A stretch of 14,937 nt of DNA from Gemmatimonadota bacterium (lineage in GTDB: Bacteria > Latescibacterota > UBA2968): NCBI GenBank assembly GCA_002714465.1, contig PAXL01000019.1, positions 115,894 through 130,830 of the forward strand, given 5' to 3'. The notes below the pieces were generated by a model that had not been told where the DNA came from, searched no databases, and saw only the letters and a list, made by a program, of their open reading frames with translations. The stretch's first letter is position 1. Every line of letters begins with the position of its first letter. The translations under genes and the position numbers were made by a program. Shown one piece after another: positions 7,031-13,753 of this stretch.

Positions 7031-7035
7031 ACTTG

Positions 7036-8160
7036 ATGAGCATTCCCGTTTTTCGTCCTTGCTTCGATGAGGAAGAAGTGGACGCAGTCCGCGAAGTCCT
7101 GATGTCCGGTTGGGTCGGCCCCGGTCAAAAGGTCGAGGAGCTGGAAAAGAGGTTCGCGGAGTATGTGGGGACAGAGTTCGCGTTGAGCATGAACTCCTGT
7201 TCGTCGGCCCTGTTCACGGCGCTGAAGGTGATCGGGGTCGAGGGGCGCGAGGTGGTCACAACGGCGCAGACTTTTGTGTCGACGAATCACGCGATCCTAC
7301 AGAACGGGGGAACACCGGTGTTCGCAGACATTGAAGGCACAACGCTGAACATCAGTCCCGAATCGATTGCCCATCGCGTGAACGATAAAACGGCTGCGAT
7401 CATGGTTGTCCATCACGGTGGACATCCGTGCGACATGGATCCGATCATGGGGATCGCGAACGAGAAGGGGATCCCAGTCATCGAGGATGCGGCGCACGCA
7501 GCGGGTGCACGGTATAAGGGACGGATGGCCGGTGCGCTTGGTACGATTGGGTGCTTCAGTTTTCACGCGCTCAAGAACATGAGCACCGGGGACGGCGGCA
7601 TGCTGACGACGGACGACGAGTCGGTCGCCGAGCGTGTGAGGAACGTTCGATGGATGGGGATCACGCGGAGCACGTATGATCGCTTTCGGAAGAACGGTCG
7701 TGCGAGAGCGTGGGAGTATGATGTGGACGAGGTGGGTTACAAGTTCCACATGAACGACCTGAATGCCGCGATCGGTATCGTTCAGCTTGGGAAGCTCGAA
7801 TCCACGAACGCCGCACGCCGCGAAGTGGCCGTTCAGTATCGCAGTGCCTTCGAGGATGTGGAATGGATCGAGATGCTTGGCGAGAAGGACTACGCGCAAA
7901 GCGCCAACCACGCGTTCGTGGTGCTGGCCGAGGATCGTGACAGACTTATCGAGCATCTCGCAGAGAAAGGGATCGATGGGGGCGTCCATTACCGTCCGAA
8001 CCATCTCTACTCGGTTTACGAGCCGTATCGACGCGATCTGCCGGTCACTGAGTCGCTCTGGACGAAGATGGTGACGCTCCCGATGTATCCGTCGATGAGC
8101 AACGACGAAGTGCTCCAGGTGATCGAAGCCGTCAGGGAATTCGAACCCTTGACGACGTAG
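7036..8160 (+). CDS. DegT/DnrJ/EryC1/StrS family nucleotide-sugar aminotransferase
   Basis: 374 residues, typical for PLP-dependent sugar aminotransferases such as ArnB, WecE and DesI. Seen, numbered from the ATG: PVFRPCFDEEEVDAV (4-18), SGWVGPGQKVEELE (24-37), NSCSSALFTAL (53-63), TTAQTFVSTNHAI (75-87), VIEDAAHAAGARY (148-160) with Asp151 expected at the PLP ring nitrogen, and CFSFHALKNMSTGDGGM (173-189) with Lys180 as the Schiff-base lysine. The C-terminal GGVHYRPNHL segment also fits. By family it transfers an amino group, usually from glutamate, to a 3- or 4-keto nucleotide sugar, so the polymer probably contains an amino sugar. No partner dehydratase is visible unless the SDR at 12624-13598 or a gene elsewhere provides the keto sugar. 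It ends in TAG overlapping the next GTG by one base. Confidence 0.93.
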   Translation: MSIPVFRPCFDEEEVDAVREVLMSGWVGPGQKVEELEKRFAEYVGTEFALSMNSCSSALFTALKVIGVEGREVVTTAQTFVSTNHAILQNGGTPVFADIEGTTLNISPESIAHRVNDKTAAIMVVHHGGHPCDMDPIMGIANEKGIPVIEDAAHAAGARYKGRMAGALGTIGCFSFHALKNMSTGDGGMLTTDDESVAERVRNVRWMGITRSTYDRFRKNGRARAWEYDVDEVGYKFHMNDLNAAIGIVQLGKLESTNAARREVAVQYRSAFEDVEWIEMLGEKDYAQSANHAFVVLAEDRDRLIEHLAEKGIDGGVHYRPNHLYSVYEPYRRDLPVTESLWTKMVTLPMYPSMSNDEVLQVIEAVREFEPLTT

Positions 8161-9839
8161 TGAGCTGCGCATACGCGCTGTCCTGCATGCCGAACTCCAT
8201 ACCTCTGGCCGCCATCGCCTGCTCCTTCGGCGTCGCTCTGATCCTTATTCCCGTTTTGCGTGCAGCCGCCTCGAGACTGAAACGGTATCAAGACGCCATA
8301 CCTCCCGTGGGAGGTGTGGCTTTTGTCATTTCAGGCGCTGTTGCCTGGGCTGCCCTGATCGAGGCACCGCCGGATAAGAGTCTCGTGTTCGGGGTATTTG
8401 GCGTGTGCGCTGTCGGGGTGTTCGATGATCTGGCTGCGCGATCCGCCCGGGGGAAGACGATGCTTCTTCTGGCGGTACTCGGCTTTTTCGTCTGGACCGG
8501 CCCTTTGACAGGATTTATTCAACAGCCGATTCTCGAGTGGGCGGTGCACGCCTTCTGGCTTCTCTGGATGTGTAACGCGTTCAACGTGCTAGATGCGGTG
8601 GATGGTCTGTCTGCAGGAGTGGGCGTGATCTCGCTTGTCGCGCTCGTGGCGATAACATCCTCGGCAGGTCTTCTCGATCTCGTCTCTATCTGTGCGCTCC
8701 TTTCGGCCTCTTTGATCCCTTACCTGATCTATAACTTCCATCCGGCGCGGGTTTACATGGGCGACGCCGGGTCGCTTCTTATCGGGTTCGTTCTAGGAGA
8801 ATCCGCGTGGCAGCTAAGACCCGAAATCGGTGGATCGGCCGGGATCGTTTCCGTGCTCCTGCTTGTGGCCGTTCCGTTTTTCGAAGCGGTCTTTCTGATC
8901 CTGATTCGTCTAGCCAAGGTGACGATGCCGTCCGTGTCGACGGAGGATCACCCGACACAGCGATTGATCGCGGCGGGCCTATCCGTCCGGTCTGCCGTTC
9001 TGATGATGTATTTGCTGACATTTTCGCTTGCCGGGGCCGGTCTCACGGTCGGGTATATGGGCGGCAATGCCTGGGTTGCCATAGCGGTTGGAGGCGCGGG
9101 ATTGCTTCTCGTTACGGGTGTTCGGCTGGGACGGGTGGATGTCAACCGAGACGGCCAGGATGGAAGGCCAGGATCGGTCTTTTCGAAGAACTGGCTCGTC
9201 AACAGAATCGTGCATCGTCGGATGGCCGACGTGGCGGATCTAGCTTGCGGTACGCTTGTCGACCTAGGGTGCGGCACGAGACCGTATGCGGGTCTGTTCA
9301 ATGAGTTTGTCGACCGATATGTGGCTATTGATGCAGACCACCTTCGCTATGCGGATGGGGGGCTGGATCTCGTGTCGGATTCAAGCGTACTCTCGCTAGC
9401 CGATCAGAGTGTCGATACCGTCCTGAGCAATCAGGTACTCGAGCATCTGAAGGAACCGGCAGACGCGGTCAAAGAGATGGCGCGGGTGCTTCGACCGGGT
9501 GGGGTGGCGATCATAACGGCACCGCATATCTGGGGAGTGCACGAGGAACCGAACGACTTTTACCGCTTCACATCGTTCGGCTTGCGTCATCTGGCTGAGT
9601 CCTCTGGCCTGAGGGTCCAGACGGTGGAAGCTATGGCTGGCTACTGGGTGACGACAGGAGCCCGGTTCTGCTATTACTTGGAGCGATTTGATCGTGGGCC
9701 TTTCCACCCCCTGATCGGGTGTCTCAACTATTTCGTACAGATGGGTGCCTTTGTTCTGGATCACTTCCACCGCGTGGAAGGTGATGCTTGGAATCACCTG
9801 ATGATCGCGGTCAAGCCGGATACCCAGAGCGCGACTTGA
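8160..9839 (+). CDS. Fusion of WecA-like polyprenyl-phosphate sugar-1-phosphate transferase with a SAM methyltransferase
   Basis: 559 residues in one open frame. Residues 1-325 are a polytopic WecA/MraY-family transferase: IPPVGGVAF (47-55), FDDLAARSARGK (88-99), CNAFNVLDAVDGLSAG (138-153) with Asp145/Asp148, and VYMGDAGSLLIGF (198-210) are its Mg2+ and substrate motifs. TEDHPTQRLIAAGLS (261-275) stands where WecA has its HIHH loop. Such enzymes start glycan assembly by moving a sugar-1-phosphate onto undecaprenyl phosphate. Residues about 340-555 are a class I methyltransferase: TLVDLGCGTRPY (365-376), VLEHL (426-430), ARVLRPGGVAIITAP (441-455) and PNDFYRFTSFGLRHLAE (464-480). I know these as separate proteins; the join is unusual. 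The start is GTG at 8160, overlapping the previous stop, though an ATG at 8187 would also keep the first membrane helix. The methyl acceptor is unknown. Confidence 0.88.
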   Translation: MSCAYALSCMPNSIPLAAIACSFGVALILIPVLRAAASRLKRYQDAIPPVGGVAFVISGAVAWAALIEAPPDKSLVFGVFGVCAVGVFDDLAARSARGKTMLLLAVLGFFVWTGPLTGFIQQPILEWAVHAFWLLWMCNAFNVLDAVDGLSAGVGVISLVALVAITSSAGLLDLVSICALLSASLIPYLIYNFHPARVYMGDAGSLLIGFVLGESAWQLRPEIGGSAGIVSVLLLVAVPFFEAVFLILIRLAKVTMPSVSTEDHPTQRLIAAGLSVRSAVLMMYLLTFSLAGAGLTVGYMGGNAWVAIAVGGAGLLLVTGVRLGRVDVNRDGQDGRPGSVFSKNWLVNRIVHRRMADVADLACGTLVDLGCGTRPYAGLFNEFVDRYVAIDADHLRYADGGLDLVSDSSVLSLADQSVDTVLSNQVLEHLKEPADAVKEMARVLRPGGVAIITAPHIWGVHEEPNDFYRFTSFGLRHLAESSGLRVQTVEAMAGYWVTTGARFCYYLERFDRGPFHPLIGCLNYFVQMGAFVLDHFHRVEGDAWNHLMIAVKPDTQSAT

Positions 9840-11293
9840 CCGGTTTCCGGGAACACGCGATCTCAGGCGTGAAGTGGACTGGTGCGTCCACGGCTTTCGG
9901 CATGGCCCTGCAGTTTATGCAGATGGCCGTGCTGGCGCGATTCCTGGCGGCTGATGCTTTCGGGTTGTTTGGCGAAGCTATGATCGTGGTCGGCGTCGCG
10001 CTCGCCTTTGTGGACTTCGGGCTGTCTCCCGCGCTCGTGCAGCGTGAAGAGGTCAGCGACGAGACGATTACTTCGCTGTTCTGGCTGGCTTCGGGCTTGT
10101 CGGCAATCTGTGGATTCCTCGTATGGGTGTCCGCAAACTGGCTCGCCCGGTTCTTTGGCGCAGAATTGCTTGCCGATCTGATCCCCATCGCTGCCCTGTT
10201 TGTAGTTCTCTTCGGTGCAGGTCAGGTTCCGCTGGCCGTTCTTCAGAAGCATCTCGCCTTCGACAAATTGTCCAAGGTCGATGTCGTGTCTGCCTTGATG
10301 GGTGTCGCGACGGCTATTCTGTGTGCGACCCTGGGATATGACGCGCACGCACCTCTCTATGGTCTGACGGTCTCCGGCGGCGTCCGACTGGTCGGTCTTC
10401 TGATCGCGTCCTTCAAGATCTGGAGACCCGGCTTCCACTTCCAGGCACATGAAGTTCGATCGTTTGTGTCGTTCGGCGCCTACCAGACGGGCGAACGGCT
10501 CGTGAATTACTTGGCGGCCAACCTCGATTTTGTGATCATCGGGAAGTTTCTGGGTACGTCCGTTTTGGGATCCTACTACATCGCGTATCAGATCGTCGTG
10601 CAACCAATGGTGCGGCTGAGTCCCGTCTTGACGCGGGTGGCGTTTCCACTGTTCTCGAAGGTTCAGCGTGAAGATGTCGCGATAAGGTCGGGATACGTCC
10701 GGATCGTAAAACTTGTGGGATTCGTGACGATACCGATGCTCGTCGGGATGGCGGTGGTTGCGCCGTCGTTTCTTGCGGTGTATCTGGGGGAGACGTGGAA
10801 GTCGTTGGATACCACGAACGTCGTCAGGATCGTTCAGATCCTCGTTCCGGTCTCGCTATTGAAGTGTCTGAGCAACCCGCTCGGATCCGCATTCCTGGCG
10901 AAAGGTCGACCCGATGTGGGCTTTATCCTGAATGGCGCTCGTCTAATCTTGAATGCGGTCCTGTTCTGGACGGCGATTTCGTGGGGTGTCACCGGTGTGG
11001 CGTGGGCCTACGTGATGAGTAGCGTGCTCGCCTTCTGGGCAGGCTATTTTGTGCTAAACCGGATCCTGGAGATCGGGCTGTCAACTATCCTGCGAGCGAT
11101 CACTCCGACTGTGTTTTCGGCGACTTCTATGGGGATCCTGGTCGCGCTCGCTCAACTCGGTCTGAGCGGTATCCAGGTCGATCCCCTGCACCGACTGCTG
11201 TTCCTGATCAGCCTTGGCGGTACGATCTATTTCGTTGTGATCTTCAGGGTCGAGAGACCGCTACTGATGGATATCAGCCGATGGTTTTCCTGA
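9836..11293 (+). CDS. MOP-superfamily polysaccharide flippase (Wzx/WzxC-like)
   Basis: About 485 residues with twelve to fourteen membrane segments. The opening FREHAISGVKWTG leading into ALQFMQMAVLARFLAADAFG, then GLFGEAMIVVGVALAFVDFG and LSPALVQREEV, is the characteristic start of WzxC-type flippases. VSFGAYQTGERLVNYLAANLD and FVIIGKFLGTSVLGSYYIAY mark the second half. It would move the undecaprenyl-PP-linked repeat unit to the outer face for the polymerase. I chose the TTG at 9836, which overlaps the fusion gene's TGA as TTGA and leaves the usual short N-terminus. A TTG at 9788 would add 16 residues and overlap the upstream gene by 52 bases, less plausible. The gene ends the tightly packed part of the operon; the next gene is 198 bases away. 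Confidence 0.9.
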   Translation: MTGFREHAISGVKWTGASTAFGMALQFMQMAVLARFLAADAFGLFGEAMIVVGVALAFVDFGLSPALVQREEVSDETITSLFWLASGLSAICGFLVWVSANWLARFFGAELLADLIPIAALFVVLFGAGQVPLAVLQKHLAFDKLSKVDVVSALMGVATAILCATLGYDAHAPLYGLTVSGGVRLVGLLIASFKIWRPGFHFQAHEVRSFVSFGAYQTGERLVNYLAANLDFVIIGKFLGTSVLGSYYIAYQIVVQPMVRLSPVLTRVAFPLFSKVQREDVAIRSGYVRIVKLVGFVTIPMLVGMAVVAPSFLAVYLGETWKSLDTTNVVRIVQILVPVSLLKCLSNPLGSAFLAKGRPDVGFILNGARLILNAVLFWTAISWGVTGVAWAYVMSSVLAFWAGYFVLNRILEIGLSTILRAITPTVFSATSMGILVALAQLGLSGIQVDPLHRLLFLISLGGTIYFVVIFRVERPLLMDISRWFS

Positions 11294-11398
11294 GGGCGGA
11301 AGTGAGCCGATCAGAAGGGCTGCGCAAACGGCTATCGTGGACCAGTCAACCGGATGGATTCGCAGGTCTGCGGGGACTATAGGATGGCCCAATTTATG

Positions 11399-11411
11399 GC
11401 GTAAATTACGC
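11399..11411. repeat. Short inverted repeat GCGTAA-A-TTACGC upstream of the GT4 gene
   Basis: Six-base perfect arms around a single central A, 34 bases upstream of the candidate -35. The size and symmetry would suit a dimeric regulator. It is not followed by a terminator-like T tract. It is short enough that chance occurrence is possible. Confidence 0.35.
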
Positions 11412-11444
11412 GTTTTCGGGCACCTACGTGTTCGGGCTTTCAAG

Positions 11445-11473
11445 TTGCTTTTCAGATAACTGCGGACTATATT
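11445..11473 (+). promoter_or_regulatory. Candidate sigma70-type promoter for the GT4-SDR unit
   Basis: TTGCTT (11445-11450) and TATATT (11468-11473) are separated by 17 bases. Transcription would start near 11480, about 12 bases before the ATG at 11492, so the mRNA leader would be very short; this fits the lack of a well-spaced Shine-Dalgarno there. The -10 lies inside CTGCGGACTATA (11460-11471), of which a near copy, CTGCGGGGACTATA, lies at 11368-11381. Confidence 0.5.
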
Positions 11474-11491
11474 ATCCCGGTTTTTTGGGAC

Positions 11492-12598
11492 ATGCGAGTT
11501 CTTTTTGTCACCCAATACGGTCCTCTAGGAGCAAGCAGCAGGACTCGAGTTTTCCAGTATTTGCCGATTCTCGAGGCCGAGGGGATTGAGACCGTCGTCC
11601 GTACGGTGATTCCGGACGTCTGGTCGACCCGGTTGGGTCACGACGGAGCCGTGCGGCGGCTCCTTTATTACGTATTTTCGTTCGCTCGGACGGTCTGGGT
11701 CGCCTTTTGGACGGTCCTTTTTCTCGGTGATTACGACCGAGTCGTGATCCAGAAGGTTTTGTTTCCCGGGCCAATCGCGCGGCTTCTGAAGCGGTGTCGA
11801 GAGAAGGTCGTCTACGATTTCGATGACGCCATCTTCACGACCGATACACCTCTCGGCCTGCTTGGACGTCTGAGCGGCTGGCGCAGGGGAGCGAGTCTCC
11901 CGAGGATGCTATACGCGTCCCGTGTGGCGATCGTCGAGAACGATTACACGAAGGATTACGCCGGACAGTTCTGCGATCGGGTCGAGATCATCACGGGTCC
12001 GATCGACACCGATCGGTATTCGCCTCGTGACAGTGGTGACGCGCAGCAAGTTATCTTGGGGTGGATCGGGAGTCAGACGACGACGGCGTATCTGGACAGG
12101 ATCACGGATATTTTGGATCGCGTTGCCGAAGTTCGACCAAATGTCCGTCTGAGACTGATTGGCGCTCGCCCCGTACGGACGAAGCGGATCGAGACAGAAG
12201 CACGCCAGTGGTCGCTTGACACCGAAGTGGAAGATCTGACTGGCTGTGATGTCGGTCTTATGCCGCTTCCTGACGATCTTTGGACGCGAGGCAAGGGCGG
12301 ATACAAGCTGCTGCAGTATGGGGCGGTGGGTCTGCCTGTTGTCGCGAGTCCGGTCGGTGTAAACAAAGAGATCGTCGTAGATGGTGAAACGGGATTTCTG
12401 GTTTCAGATGAGGAGGACTGGGTAAGCAGACTCATAGAGCTTGTGGACGACCCGGAACTAAGAACGCGAATGGGCCGCGCGGGTCGAGAACGGATGCTTC
12501 AACAGTTTTCTCTGGGGCACAGCAGTCGTAAGTTGATCGAGATATTGAAGCTAGGCTTAGAGGAAACGGGTCGACGTCAAACCGTTGACTCGATCTAA
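11492..12598 (+). CDS. GT4 family glycosyltransferase (GT-B fold)
   Basis: 368 residues with both Rossmann halves of a GT-B enzyme. The N-terminal half shows RVLFVTQYGPLGASSRTRV (2-20), a possible membrane-facing hydrophobic patch (58-79) and VVYDFDDAIF (106-115), a motif common in GT4 enzymes of surface polysaccharide clusters. The C-terminal half has ILGWIGSQTTT (188-198), KGGYKLLQYGAVGLPVV (268-284), SPVGVNKEIVVDGETGFL (286-303) with Glu293 of the nucleotide-sugar site, and DPELRTRMGRAGRERM. It would transfer one sugar of the repeat unit from a nucleotide donor at the cytoplasmic face; donor and linkage are unknown. It follows a 198-base gap with its own candidate promoter, and is followed 25 bases later by the SDR gene. 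Confidence 0.9.
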   Translation: MRVLFVTQYGPLGASSRTRVFQYLPILEAEGIETVVRTVIPDVWSTRLGHDGAVRRLLYYVFSFARTVWVAFWTVLFLGDYDRVVIQKVLFPGPIARLLKRCREKVVYDFDDAIFTTDTPLGLLGRLSGWRRGASLPRMLYASRVAIVENDYTKDYAGQFCDRVEIITGPIDTDRYSPRDSGDAQQVILGWIGSQTTTAYLDRITDILDRVAEVRPNVRLRLIGARPVRTKRIETEARQWSLDTEVEDLTGCDVGLMPLPDDLWTRGKGGYKLLQYGAVGLPVVASPVGVNKEIVVDGETGFLVSDEEDWVSRLIELVDDPELRTRMGRAGRERMLQQFSLGHSSRKLIEILKLGLEETGRRQTVDSI

Positions 12599-12609
12599 TG
12601 ATGGCAAGC

Positions 12610-12618
12610 GGGGAAGGA
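12610..12618 (+). promoter_or_regulatory. Ribosome-binding site that decides the SDR start
   Basis: GGGGAAGGA lies 5 bases before the ATG at 12624. It favours that start over an in-frame TTG at 12585, which would overlap the GT4 gene and add 13 residues ahead of the conserved dinucleotide-binding strand. Confidence 0.65.
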
Positions 12619-12623
12619 TTCTG

Positions 12624-13598
12624 ATGCGGGTTCTGATTACGGGTGGTGCTGGGTTCATCGGGTCACATCTGGCTGAGCGACTTCTAAATAACGGTCACGA
12701 AGTGTTTGTCTTCGACGATCTGTCGACAGGCGATCTGGACAACGTTCACCACCTGGAAGGAAACCCCTGTTTCCACATGAAGGTCGGGACGGTTCTCGAC
12801 CGCGAGGCCCTCGAGCCCCTCTTTGACAAAGCCGATCTAGTGTTTCACCTCGCTGCAGCAGTCGGTGTGAACTACGTGATCGAAAATCCGCTCCAGTCGC
12901 TGCTTACGAATATCCGCGGCACCGAGATCGTTCTTGAGCTTGCAAATAAAAAGAAGACACGCGTACTGATCGCGTCGACATCCGAGGTCGCCGGGAAGAA
13001 GAACGGGAAGGCAATGTTCTCGGAGGACGACGATCGTCTGTTGGGGCCGACGACCGTCACACGCTGGAACTACTCGACTTCGAAGGCCGTGGACGAGATG
13101 CTCGCCCTAGCCTACTGGCGTGAGAAGAAGCTGCCCGTGGTGATTGTGCGATTTTTCAACGTCGTGGGGCCACGTCAGTCACCGAACTATGGGATGGTCG
13201 TTCCTCGGTTCGTGAAGCAGGCCCTGCTCGGTCACCCTATCACGGTTTATAACGACGGCGAGCAGAAGCGGTGCTTTACGGACATCGAGGATGCGATCGA
13301 TGGTCTGATCGCCCTCAGCGAGCATCCGGAGGCACCGGGCGAGATTTTCAACCTCGGTGGGAATGCCGAGACTAATGAGATCAGCATCAATTCGCTAGCG
13401 GGGAAGATCAAGAACATCACCGAAAGCGACTCGCCGATTGAGTATGTCCCGTATGACAAGGCCTTTGCAAAAGGCTCGTATGAGGACCTGAACTACAGGG
13501 TTCCGGATCTCACGAAGATCCACTCGTATACGGGCTATGAGCCGGTTGTCGGCTTGGACATGACGCTCCGTAAGATTATCGAATACTACGAGTCCTGA
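12624..13598 (+). CDS. NAD-dependent nucleotide-sugar epimerase/dehydratase (extended SDR)
   Basis: 324 residues from the ATG. MRVLITGGAGFIGSHLAERL opens directly on the NAD-binding glycine motif (G7, G10, G13). FDDLSTG (30-36) ends the second strand, FHLAAAVGV (74-82) follows, the active-site STSEV is at 118-122, and WNYSTSKAVDE (148-158) holds catalytic Tyr150 and Lys154. RFFNVVGPRQSPNYGMVVPRF (in two parts RFFNVVGPRQ and SPNYGMVVPRF) is the substrate-side loop of UDP-glucose 4-epimerase and UDP-glucuronate decarboxylase-like enzymes; GPTTVTRW just before the YxxxK is a variant shared by many uncharacterised polysaccharide-cluster epimerases. I cannot tell 4-epimerase from decarboxylase. 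It likely supplies a sugar donor for the cluster. It is the last gene of the unit and is followed by a clear terminator. Confidence 0.93.
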   Translation: MRVLITGGAGFIGSHLAERLLNNGHEVFVFDDLSTGDLDNVHHLEGNPCFHMKVGTVLDREALEPLFDKADLVFHLAAAVGVNYVIENPLQSLLTNIRGTEIVLELANKKKTRVLIASTSEVAGKKNGKAMFSEDDDRLLGPTTVTRWNYSTSKAVDEMLALAYWREKKLPVVIVRFFNVVGPRQSPNYGMVVPRFVKQALLGHPITVYNDGEQKRCFTDIEDAIDGLIALSEHPEAPGEIFNLGGNAETNEISINSLAGKIKNITESDSPIEYVPYDKAFAKGSYEDLNYRVPDLTKIHSYTGYEPVVGLDMTLRKIIEYYES

Positions 13599-13627
13599 GA
13601 CCGCGGATCGAGTCTCGAACCGAGTAG

Positions 13628-13670
13628 GCGCCCTCCTTCCGGAACAGGAAGCGTAGGGCGCTTTTTCTTT
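13628..13670 (+). terminator. Rho-independent terminator closing the polysaccharide cluster
   Basis: A 7-bp outer stem GCGCCCT/AGGGCGC (13628-13634 with 13655-13661), a small asymmetric internal loop and a 5-bp inner stem CTTCC/GGAAG (13636-13640 with 13647-13651) cap a 6-base loop. TTTTTCTTT follows at once. It lies 30 bases after the SDR stop. Confidence 0.88.
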
Positions 13671-13691
13671 GCCTCGGTCAGCTTGCTCTCT

Positions 13692-13707
13692 TGACCAGAT
13701 TTGGTCA
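13692..13707. repeat. Inverted repeat TGACCA-GATT-TGGTCA upstream of the C25-like gene
   Basis: Six-base perfect arms around GATT. It overlaps TTGGTC (13701-13706), which with TATCGT (13723-13728, 16-base spacer) forms a possible promoter starting near 13735. The position over the -35 would suit a repressor or activator; a hairpin role is also possible, but no T tract follows directly. Confidence 0.4.
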
Positions 13708-13753
13708 GTTTGTCCTCATGCATATCGTTCGAACCTCGCCTCACCGTCCTACC

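Noticed and set aside
7297..8172. 291-codon minus-strand frame opposite the aminotransferase
   Set aside because: It mirrors a gene with all PLP-enzyme motifs, and its translation is rich in His/Arg with no recognisable domain.
9863..10603. 246-codon minus-strand frame opposite the flippase
   Set aside because: The composition is polar and low in hydrophobic order, with no motif, and the plus-strand flippase explains the region fully.
11305..11333. Possible terminator AGCCG...CGGCT after the flippase gene
   Set aside because: The stem is only 5 bp, the loop is 19 bases, and no T tract follows. Transcription may read through into the GT4 gene.
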